A DNA stretch of 64,000 nt from Brugia malayi (lineage: Eukaryota; Nematoda; Chromadorea; Rhabditida; Onchocercidae): assembly GCF_000002995.4 (NCBI RefSeq), contig NW_025062476.1:11282501-11346500 (forward strand), read 5' to 3'. The notes under the pieces were generated by a model. It ran no database searches and had not been told where the DNA came from. It saw only the letters and a list, made by a program, of their open reading frames with translations. Made by a program: the position numbers and the translations under genes. Of this stretch, positions 36,942 to 47,500 are shown in pieces (position 1 is the stretch's first letter; every line of letters begins with the position of its first letter).

Positions 36942-37152
36942 TGTAGATGTAAATGGGGAATATAATATATTTCCTTTGTTAACAAAAGCAACAGTACAAG
37001 TCGAGGAGATCCTTTTTGGTCGTCGTTGTACCTTTTTTCCGCAACATATGTATATGTTATTGAAGCGGAGTAGTGGTGATGAATTCTTTGTTAGACTTTA
37101 AGAATAATCACAGTCATAATCTAAACAAAGGGGGAGGTAATTTAAGGTCTCA

Positions 37153-37184
<32 letters not shown>

Positions 37185-37376
37185 TTTACGGTAGTGACGA
37201 AAAAAATAACGGTAGAAACATAAGGAAACCATGTATAAAGGGTTACAATATGAACCTAGGGTTGTGACAAAGATTTTAATGCTTAAGTATTACTTGTAAA
37301 GGAACATGTTTCTACCGTTATTTTCTATTCTCATACTTTTATTTTTAGAATTTCGCGACATTAAAAATCCGCTACA
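36942..37376 (-). repeat. LTR of the BEL/Pao remnant, 435 bp
   Basis: Bounded by TGTAG and CTACA, the usual TG..CA ends with a 5-bp inverted terminus, and abutted by a polypurine tract on the internal side (minus-strand GGGGGATGGAGAGGGAG). Internally it holds a perfect 19-bp inverted repeat (37203-37221 and 37306-37324) and an (AT)n(AG)n run at about 37155-37183. Confidence 0.75.
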
Positions 37377-37499
37377 CTCCCTCTCCATCCCCCAACGAGA
37401 ACAGTAGATTTCGGATGGGAGGACTTGAATTATTCGCATTTTGTTGTTGTTTTAATCTTGCAATTACTAGTTCGTTGAGCTACCTCTTGTTCATCAGTT

Positions 37500-38882
37500 T
37501 CATTTATAGTATATTTCGATGTGGTTTGTCGTTTGATAAGAATTCCCTAACGGTCATTGAGGCATTACTAAAGATGGTTTTCGTTTCTTGATATTTGAGT
37601 AGAGCTTTGTCGGTACACTTAGTTGATACTGTAATGTTATCAACATAAAGATTTTTCTAATCTCGTTGACGTAATTAGGTGATTACTCCAAATGGACTCA
37701 TTTAAATCGATAATGTTCAATATTATGTTCTGTTACTTTTGTCCCTTTGTGTCATTTAACCAAAGGAATCGTCTGCAATAACTCAAATTGTAAAAAGCTT
37801 TGTCATTGTCTGCTACTATTACAGTTTCCATTATTCGGGAACGAAGCAGTACTGCTACTAAATCGGCAAGAGTTATGGATCCTCGAAATATTCTTTCTAT
37901 TATCATTCAGAACATTTCTTCCTTTTGGTGTAGTTGCATTATAGACGACTCTAAGTTTGATTGTAGCATTGTTTTGAATTATAACTTCATGTTGAGATAG
38001 GTAATGAATAATACCAACCTGGTCCACCTCTGTATATACTTTCATATCTTCTCGATAATGTATGTGACATGTAACTGATCGCCAATCGTTTCGTCATGTT
38101 TGAGAAGTAAACGATCATCTTTCTGAAATCGTTTAATTAAAGATCTTAGACGATCAAAACACAATCCGAAATTGTCGTTCAACCTGATTCTGGATTCTTT
38201 CCATCCATCACCAAGCAACTTGGTATTTGCCATTGTTTTTTTGTGATATTTTCTTTGAACCTTTCTAAAACTTATTCTTCACCATGTAGATTAAGTTGTT
38301 TTTGTATTTCTATAAATTCCAACTTCCAGAATCGACCAATCTCTCGAGTATCAATATTATTAGGTGTAACGGTAATTTGATCTTCATTCTGAACGGAACG
38401 ACATGTGCTACGTGTTACTATTTTGTTGAAACTCTTACTACACTGGTGATTACTATGTCTAACATCCGCTTCCACCAATCATAAGGCCTAGCGATATTAT
38501 GGTGACGTTTTGAATAGAAGCATACACATTTACTTGTCTTGCAATTGATTGTCGTATGTCCTGGTTGAAGACAGTTTAAATAGGCGTTGTTTTCTTTCAG
38601 TCGTTGCATTCTTCGTTCTAGATTAGGATAGGTTTGACATTCATTATCCAAGTGGTTCTTATTGCAAAAAGCACAAGGTCTTTGGATTTTGCTAATCTTC
38701 GTATTATCCTTTCTATGTGTTTGCGGTGTCGTTATAATTAGAACCGAAGTTTCGTACTGTGAAATATCGTTCATTAATTCGTAGACCAATTTTACTTTTA
38801 GATACTTTTTGCTTTTTATGGTGTCAATGGCTTCTTGTAACTCCTTCTTTTCTTTGAATTTAGTTTTGCTAGAAATTGTCAT
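37500..38882 (-). pseudogene. Degenerate gag-pol fragment of the BEL/Pao element
   Basis: Four overlapping or adjacent minus-strand frames (38418-38882, 38272-38478, 38042-38233, 37803-38045) and a further frameshifted stretch to about 37500 together show gag zinc knuckles and roughly the first two thirds of reverse transcriptase. In the catalytic YVDD box the last residue reads N. The frame changes several times, so this is a dead copy. Confidence 0.85.
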
Positions 38883-38937
38883 AGCTTAGCTAATGACAGT
38901 ATTTCTTGTTCCTCCTTTTGCAGATATACTCTGTCAG

Positions 38938-40629
38938 AATGCAGACGGGCATTAATTTTAAACTAATATCTAGGAAATATTTTCAATGATAATTTCAATA
39001 CTAATTCATCAATCCCTTCAAACAGAAGCAATTGCAACAGCACTTTGTGAACCATTTCAGTCTCAAACTTCCAGAACAACTATCACCGAAGTTTAGTCAA
39101 CAAAGAAGAAAGTTAATTCTTAGCTCGTATATATTTGCTTGCGCATCTGACTTGGAATGCAATTAAATGAATACACTCATATTATGCAACTCAGCTACAA
39201 TAAGATAAAGAAAAGTAAATTTGATATGGCAGTGATTTCTAGTTGTGATATTTATAAGGAGTCTTACAAATATCACATAAAAGTCATCAAATATTCTCAC
39301 AGATCTGTCCACACAATTAAATTTCAAAATATTTCAGAAATTAGTTCATCTTAAGTCCTTTACATTTATCATACCATTGTATTTAAGGTAACTATTACAG
39401 TTCGTTTCCGAGAATATGGTGTTACACATTGGATATTTATCAATAAAATCAACCATGAAAATAATATTTCTTGTAAAGATTTCTTATCATTTCAGTAAAT
39501 TATGGCAAAAAAATTGATAAATGAAATGTATTTTGCTGATTCTTTAATTATTTTTTTTTAGTAAATACTAAGAAAAAACACGAAAACTTTTGTTTAAATG
39601 AGAATAATTTTGTTTTCCTTCAATAATTTACTCACGAAAACAATTCGTGCCGCATAAATATGAGTAAATATTTTTATTGAACTTAAATTTCCAATAAACC
39701 AGCTTTGCATGTTCTAATGCTGTTATAATAATTTAGATGAGATATGTTAAGATTTGAATGGAACTTAAAGATGAATGAATTGCTAACGGATCACCGACAA
39801 CGATACAGCATTTACACTTCTTTGGAAAACAAATAATATAGCCATGATTAGTTAAGAGCCCAATTGAAAATATTTGTCGTTGATTAATGAAATAACCGTA
39901 AATTATCAAAAAAATAAAAATTTTTGAACTACAAGTTTTATTGAATGTTTTATTACAAATCTTTAACTGAGTGCAATATTATTCAAAATTATTTTAAATC
40001 GTAGAATTTACTGTTTGTATTACTTCAAATTCAGATATTTTGTAATTTTGTGAAAACGAGTGAATGCTTTTGATGTCTAATAGCTCAACTATATATTTCT
40101 TTACTTAATTGACTTAATTGTAATTGAGGATGTTATACTTTATGTTTTCATCTTTTTAATATAGTAGTTATATGGTGGTCTCATATATTCTAAAACTTCA
40201 CACCACAAATCGCTTAAAAAAACTAACAAGAAATATTTATTTTATAAAATTGATCAGAAAATTTATCTCATCCTTTTATATCAATGGATCTTGTTAGCGA
40301 AGTAACAACTCAAAGTGCAAAACATATTGTATATAAGGAAGGAGCATTGCTATCATTAATAAGCTATGTTTTGCGCACTTATGCTTATTTGGTTATTGGT
40401 ACAGTACTCGCACTGGTCAATATACCCATCTTTTTCCTTGTGGTAACTCGTAAAACACTAAGGTTAACCGATTTATTTCTTAATAGAAATTTAAGAAAAT
40501 AGCATCGAACATAGTTTAATAAACAGTTTTATTGGAAAATTTTTGCAATAAGAAAAAAAAAAAAAAAAAACAAACAAATTATTACTTCAACTATGGTTAA
40601 ATCACTCGGAAATAATATGAAAGAGTTGA
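38938..40629. repeat. Near-identical segmental duplication, copy 1
   Basis: Matches 62316-64000 essentially base for base; the only difference I noticed is a poly(A) tract of 18 versus 11 A (40553 onward). It includes about 1.35 kb upstream of the receptor gene, its first exon and most of the first intron. The right copy runs off the window, so the true length is unknown. A 65-codon frame at 39157-39354 lies inside and is not recognised. Confidence 0.95.
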
Positions 40630-42096
40630 AATATTTAGGAACACCTATTTAGTTCTTGCATTTGTATTCCTCAATAATGGATTTACCGGAATCAGTTCGA
40701 TATTACTGGGAATGAAACGATTAATTGATACTGCTAGTGGAGAACGGAGTATTGATCATCACCACTGTGTGTTGAATGTTCGTTAATTTTTGTTTCTATT
40801 ATCTGGATAAATAATAAATGCAAGCAACTATTTAGTACTTTAATCAATAATTAATTAAGGAACAAAATTTCAGGTGCCTCTTCTTCTTCTCACAGCTTAT
40901 TCTTTAAATGGATTAAGTTTGTTAATGAACAGTATGGAAAGGTTTTCTGTTGTAGCATTTCCAATATATTACTATACTCACAGTACACGAATATGTTATT
41001 CAGTAATTGCTGTCCAATATACGATTACTATCATTGCAATAACTACTACCACTGTAGCAAGTTTCATTGAACCAGCTCGACGTATATCTAATTTTTGTTT
41101 GTAAGTGACGACAAGTAAATTACTTTGAACAAATGGACATTCTGTTACTAAATATATGTTTTTTTTTACCGATTACTAGCTATCATAATGAGATATTTTG
41201 CAAAATAAGTTATGATTTTTTTAATTTTCAAAATTAACAACATAACTAACTCTTGCAGATTACAAAGTGTATATTCGCCCATTTTTTATAAAGCATTGAT
41301 ACTAATGACCTCTACTACTTCATTGCTGAGTATTGCTTTTATGGTCACCATAGTTGTCATCCTGAAAAGGTATGGCTTTAAAAATTTGTCACACTAAGTC
41401 TTCACTTAGATGAGCATAAAATTTATGAGAATATGTAAGACAAAACATAGCACAGACTTCTATAATTATTTCTGTAAGTTATCGTTTTTTCAACAGAAAA
41501 AAAATTCAAAATGTGACAGAAATTTTAATCACAACGTTATTACTTTTAGGAAGTTTGGCGCAAAATTCCTTTCAAGTCATTCGCATAACCGCGATTTATC
41601 GCAGTTTCTCAAAAATCAAAAACGATACACTCAAACAGCATTGATCTCTTGCTGTTTCACATTTTGTATGTTCTTTCTCTGCAAACGATTCTGATGAAAG
41701 CTAAGTTTCTTCAATAATAATGAAACAGAAATAAGTTTTCGTTGTGGTGTAACTTTGTGGTTAAACTATGCTTAAGCAGTATTTGTTTGATAATGAGACT
41801 TACGGACGATTGTTTTTTATATGTATTTTTAATTCTGTAATTCGAATTTTTATCTTATTGCAGTCCTTGCTGTGGTACCATCAATGGTGCAATATATTTA
41901 CATATTGGATCCTACGTCAAGATCACGCACCATTGTGATCGCTTGCGTATATTTACCATTCCTGAATTCCTTCAACATGATAACCTTATTCATATGGCGT
42001 CAAGGCGATTTTCGGCGTGCAACAATTTACAGTTTGAAATGGCTATTCTGTGGACGGAAGCATCAGATTCAACCGACCACTGTTGTGGAGTTTTGA
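40284..42096 (+). CDS. Srsx-like seven-transmembrane chemoreceptor A, 334 aa
   Basis: Predicted nematode G-protein-coupled chemoreceptor in the plasma membrane of sensory neurons. Exons 40284-40462, 40639-40777, 40874-41100, 41259-41369, 41550-41665 and 41864-42096 total 1005 bp with phases 2,0,2,2,1 closing. Seven hydrophobic segments are visible: TM1 near VLALVNIPIFF, TM2 near LVLAFVFLNN, TM3 ending MERF (residues 127-130, where ER replaces the usual DR) then AFPIYYY, TM4 near IAVQYTITIIAI, TM5 near TSLLSIAFMVTIVVI, TM6 near ALISCCFTFFLAVVPS and TM7 near YLPFLNSFNM. The family call rests on the TM3 and PIYY pattern and is inference. It is a clear paralogue of the gene at 55967, with the same intron positions and phases. 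Confidence 0.88.
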
Positions 42097-42511
42097 GAAT
42101 GAAGAAATTAGGCCATTTTTTTCAATAGTTGATTGGGATTATTTTTTGACCTAATCGCTTTTTGTTTCTACGGCAATTTTTATTTTATAAATGTTTCTAA
42201 TTTCTTAATGAAAAAAAATTTTGATTGATAATTGACCTTTAAAACTGCATGTTATAACTCTGATGACAATTTCGAATGTTTTATTTGAATTATTATAAAG
42301 TTATCAAATTTAGTACATAAAACCTCAGCAAGTCAATTATATAATCAGTTATATAACTAATCACTGTAGATAGAAAATATAACCGAAAGGAACAATGTTC
42401 TCACTATCGAAATAAAGTATTAGCATTTAGCTTTCATCAATGTTAACCAACTATGCAAACCAATTTTGAGGTAAATGATCTATAGACTACAAAAGGCGTA
42501 AACCAGTGTGT
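42097..42511. other. Receptor A 3' flank
   Basis: AT-rich sequence holding the probable 3' UTR. Nothing else recognised. Confidence 0.4.
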
Positions 42512-44577
42512 TTATATTTCATAGCAGAAATTTCAATGCAGTCTGTTGCTTTTTTCTGTTACGATTTAAACATATAGCGATCAAAAAGGCAAAAGTCTTT
42601 ATTTCAACCAATTATGGTGAAACTTGTAGCTTGGAGTCGAATTGGACTTACATATGTTCCAAGTGCTTTCCTTGATTGTTTTTGTAGTTGGTACGAATGC
42701 GCTCATTTAAACTTTTTTTATAACAATTTTATTCGCTAACAACCATAATACATAACAACAGTGCACTGATAATTTTGTAGAGTATCTACAAATACGACAA
42801 AGGAAATGTCGCGAAATTCTAATCCCGCGAACCTCCAAATAACTTCCAAATTATATCAAATAAAATTGTATTAATCCATAATACTAAAATTCGTTGTAAT
42901 TGAACGTTAGAAATGTAAAACTGTTCCAAATTATACATCACGTAAGCAGTTATTATTTCAACACTCACCTTCCATTGTAGTTGAGCTTATCTGCTTGTCT
43001 ATACGTTTTCAACTGATAACAAAGGGTATGTGCATTGTTTAACATGTAAAACTTACTTCTTTGTTCCAAATCAAATTTGCTTACAATGTCGAAAGATTGT
43101 ATAGGTCTTCTAAACTGATAGTCATCCTTTGGGAGGAAGCTACAATATTAAAACCCATCTCTTACTATATTAAGAGATCAGCTGATAGCTTCTTACTCAA
43201 TAATCATGCTCTTTTTGCAAGTCAATATCCATTATATAAGGATTCAAATCCTTTGTCTCAATCAGTTTTTACCAGTTTTTTCTTTATCAGTAAGCTACAA
43301 TTCGGCTACTCTCCCTCACGCACAATTCAACTCATTTTCCTTCTCATTTATCCATTTTATCTCATTCGTAATTATCAATATTGTTGCTATAGTTATAGTT
43401 GCTTGCAAATAAAATGCAAATAAAGTTATAACAGACCTATCACTCAACGCATTCGTCTATACCAACTACAATAACAAACAAGGAAGGTTTATGAGCATAC
43501 AGAAGTTCAATTCGACTCTAACTCACAAGTTATATACAGACTGAACTCCCATATTTCACGACAGGAAACGAATAAATTGACGAAAACTTAAAGGATTTAA
43601 ATAAACTGAATTAAATGAGTGATAGAAAGCAGCCGAACCATAATTTGCTGATACAAAAATCTGACAGGACAGAGGATTTAAATCCTTAGATACAGTGGGC
43701 ACTGACTTGCATTACATTGAGCAAAGAGCTGTGATGATCATTGCTCTATCTAGTAAGAGATGGACCTCTTTAAGGCTTAAACATTGTTAGTTTCTGATAA
43801 GAATGACCACTGGACTAGAAAACCACAAACAAGTTTGGTTTGGAACAAAGGGGAAATTTTTAAAATATTGAATAACGCACATGCTTTTTGTTAATGGTTG
43901 AAAAATTCTAGACAAGCAAATAAGCTCAACTACAGCGGGAGATGAGTGTTGGAATAATGTTTGTTTACATCATGCAATTTGAAACAGTTTTATATTTCTT
44001 TAAAGAATGTTCAATTAAGACGTTTTAGTATTATGAACTGACGCAATTTTATTTCATATATTTTGTAACTTATTTGGAAGTTTGCGAGACTCATTCCAAG
44101 TTTCATGACAGTCGCTAGGGTCAGTTTTAGCGACAGCAAGCTTCGATCCGACTTGTCTCAGTCCACGCTCCATTGAAATAATTTTTCACCTGCGGTTACT
44201 CCCAACCAAATTCTCTGTTATGAACTATCTGTAATATAATTTAATACTATTTAATAATGCATATAACATCGAGTAATAGAGTATTCGACGATTCGTTTGC
44301 ATTATTTAACCATTTACAAGGATTTTATCATTAGCCAAACAAAATCCTTTTTTAAATTCCTTATATAATAGGCGCATGACTACAGTGAATAAAAAATCAT
44401 TGTTGGGTGTTTTTTATCTTTTATAAAGTGAGAGTCGGTTTTTAACATTACGTCATTTGTCTACAAAAGTGATCATCAGATTGGAAGATCTCTATATTGC
44501 AAATTTATATTTTATAGCAGAAATTTGAATGCACTCTGTTGTTGCTTTTTTCTGTTACGACTTAGATATATGGTAAT
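42512..44577. repeat. Interleaved inverted-repeat complex flanked by a direct repeat
   Basis: A roughly 70-bp direct repeat (AGCAGAAATTTCAATGCA... at 42512-42583 and 44502-44577) encloses two inverted pairs. Pair a is 42615-42710 with 43440-43535. Pair b is 42820-43165 with 43745-44080, sharing for example GTAGTTGAGCTTAT and CAACACTCA. The order a, b, a', b' is interleaved rather than nested, which a simple inverted duplication does not explain. An 18-bp word (AATGTCGCGAAATTCTAA) at about 42807 also occurs, inverted, in the BEL/Pao LTR. No coding motif was found inside. Confidence 0.7.
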
Positions 44578-47500
44578 TTAATTTTAATATATTTTCATCT
44601 CTAATTTAAATATATATTTTTTTAAATTTTTTTTAAAAATTTAATTTAAATATATTTTCAGCAAACATCTCTAATTGAACTAATTACCACATATTATCCG
44701 TTCAAAAAACAAGTGAAAATGTTGTCATGCTTGATTTAAGTTCGTTAACAGAGTTATTCATGTTTGTGTATCATTGAAGTAACGTTGCTGTGATGAGGAA
44801 ATATTTACACTGAATAAAAATGGCTTTATAGTTTATAAAAATTGTTGCATAGTTTTATTTTCAGGTATATTCGGCTATTTGAGTAGTCTCACAGCAGCCT
44901 ACATCATTTCTGAAATCTACCAATTATTTCATATTATTAAATACGCATTCGCTTTATATGAAATATTAAAGTTTATTTTCGAAAGAAATTGTGTCACAAA
45001 ATGAATTGGGTATCTTGAGCATCTTCATAACACTATTATAAGTTAGATGCTATTTAAGTTAAAGTGCCATTGAACAGACTCTTAAAAGTTGGTTATGCAA
45101 ATTTCTCCAAAAAATCTAATTCAATCAAAAACTCTGATGGCGACCACAACACATTCATCTTCTCCCTTATAAAGGCAATCCGAAGTCGTCAGGAAATATT
45201 AATTCTTTAATTTCAAGTGCAAAATATTTGCGGAAACGAGTTGTCGATAATCCTATTCATGTTCACTTTTTATCAATACTTACACATCTAAATTCAAATT
45301 CAGATTTTTTAGTTTTGAAGTGTATAAAAAAATAATCAGTGTCTTCTTCTGCTAGTACTATTTACGTACTGTCTTACTGTAGTAAAATAAAAGTCTTGTT
45401 GCTGTTGTTTATTTAGCTAGATTTCTGAAATTTTCGAAATAATAGTAGCTAATAGAAGCTACAAATTATACATATTAGCATCTATTAACAGTCTTTACTC
45501 CTGAATGTATTGGGTACGATTCAAAAAAAAAAAAAAAAAATGATTCAGAAATGATTCAAATAAAATTCTAACAATCAAAAAGATCCTCCTTCCTCCTATT
45601 TCGTGCCTAAACAAAGTACATTTGAAACGACATCATCCATGCGTGTGTGAAGAAATATATTATCCATGCAGAAAAACATCATTCATGCAAAAATACATTA
45701 TCCATCCAGAAGCTCTACAAAAATGCGTCATCTATGCAAAAAAAAGAAAAAAATTATCCATGCAGAAATATATTCCTGCAAAAGCACATTTATAAGTGAA
45801 AAACTACATACCCATACAAAATAGGTCATTCGTACAAAAATATATTATCCGTGTATTAATGTGCAAAAATACATTATTCGTATGGATATATACTTTTAAT
45901 TCTAGTACAATAAATTTTATTTTGTTTTCTTTGCGTTTTTTTTTTTTTTTTTTTTTTCTGTTTCGATACATTTTGAAAATGAATATTTTTCAAGGATTTT
46001 ATGTTATTCTTATAAATGAAACACAATTACGGTAATAAACCGCATTTTTGATATTATAATATTTGATCGAAAATGTAAATAATATTGAATTACAAGAAGT
46101 CATTAGCTTTTCCTCTATTTTATTTTATAAGTGAAACAAAATGCTTGTGAGATTTTTCAAAACTCCAAAATTTTTCTTAGCTTAATATTTAAATATGTAT
46201 TAACCAAATTTAAATATTAGCCTGCCAGAAAATCAGAAGACTTTTCCATCTGCTCTTTTTAATTTTAAAATAATAGTTTCAGCTACTAGTTTTAATTTTT
46301 TTTAGCTAAAGTAAAAATAAGTACGAATAAAAAATTCTACCATAGTAAGACTTTATTGATCAATCGGATACGCTAAACGAATTTAATAAAATTATAAGGT
46401 AGAAATCAGGCTTAAAGAAGATGAAAAGAAATTATAAGAAGTTATGATAGATTAAACTTAATATTGATTAAATATTGTTTTCATTAAATCATTTTTTAGA
46501 GTGTGCACTGATATGCTGTCATTGATACAATTAGATATTTTCAAATACTATTTGCTTTATCATTAAAAAAAATTTACTGTACTTTCCACATCGTATTAAT
46601 TAGCTTTATACACACACTTGTACCTCTTTTGTATATATATTATAATAAGTGGATTGTACCTCTTTTGTATATATTATAATAATTCACTTATAGAAATAAT
46701 ATTACCATTTTTGAACTATGAAAAAAAAATTTTTATTTCGATTTTTTTGTTCTCTCTGATTATTCTGCATTGAGAAATTTGCTTCCATTGAATATTTGTT
46801 TGCAATACCTATGAAGAAAAATGTGAAATTGAAAAATCTTACAAGTATTTTGCTTCTTAATAAAAGAAAAAGAAAAGCTCAAGGTCAGGAAAGAGTTTTA
46901 AAGCATTTTTAAGTTAAACTAACTTTTAAATCTTTTTTTCTAACTAGCAATTTCTTACAAAATTCCATAAAATTTCCATATCTCTGGACAATCATTCTCA
47001 GAAAATTTGCACTTTCCACGATATAAAGTATGCAAAAGTTGAGCGTTTCAGGTGCTTTTCTAAAACTTGACATCTTTTAGCTATCATAAAATAGAAATTC
47101 ATATAAACTTTAGTAGTAAACTATACTTTTTTTTTTGAAATTTTTAATCAGATCAAAATTTTTAAAAACTTTACTTTTCTTAACTAACAAACATTAATTA
47201 TTGTTAATGAATCTCTAAATTTAGTATTGCAATCTTGACCACCAAATGAGTCATTCCTATGAAGTTGTAACAATCATAACCTATAATTTGGGAATGAAAA
47301 AAAAAGTATAAAAAAATTTCCAGCAATTATGATTAGATAATACAACGTTAATAATGTAACAACGCCCTTTGATGTTATGTAAAATAATTTGATATCTTAC
47401 TCAACGCAGAATAATAATAGTTCAGAATTAATCAACTTATCGGAGCTATTAGCATCTACAACTTAAATTTCTAAAAGTTTCACTATTAAAATAATTATAA

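Larger units (their letters stand above)
36942..38937 (-). mobile_element. BEL/Pao LTR retrotransposon remnant
   Basis: On the minus strand, in order: a gag fragment with two zinc knuckles (C-x2-C-x4-H-x4-C, including CAFCNKNH and CLQPGH, about 38530-38690), the gag-pol linker with FWKLE (about 38300-38330), reverse transcriptase starting with a DNFGLC region (about 38110-38180) and continuing through IHYL and KLRVVY (about 37910-38010) to a YVDN catalytic box near 37640, then a polypurine tract (37377-37393) and an LTR (36942-37376). Frameshifts and stops break the frame. RNase H, integrase and most of gag are missing, and no 5' LTR is seen. The element is cut off at about 38937, exactly where the near-identical duplicated segment begins. 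It cannot be autonomous. Confidence 0.85.

Noticed and set aside
36638..36946. 103-codon plus-strand frame between the phosphatase and the retroelement
   Set aside because: It starts at TTG, has no recognised motif and overlaps dispersed-repeat sequence and the LTR edge.
37403..37480. Minus-strand tRNA-like sequence near the LTR (GGTAGCTCAACGAA ... TTCAAGTCCTCC)
   Set aside because: The stems do not pair, and it lies next to the polypurine tract within the retroelement remnant.
39157..39354. 65-codon frame present identically at 62535-62732
   Set aside because: Its identity only reflects the near-identical DNA duplication; no motif, no splice or leader context.
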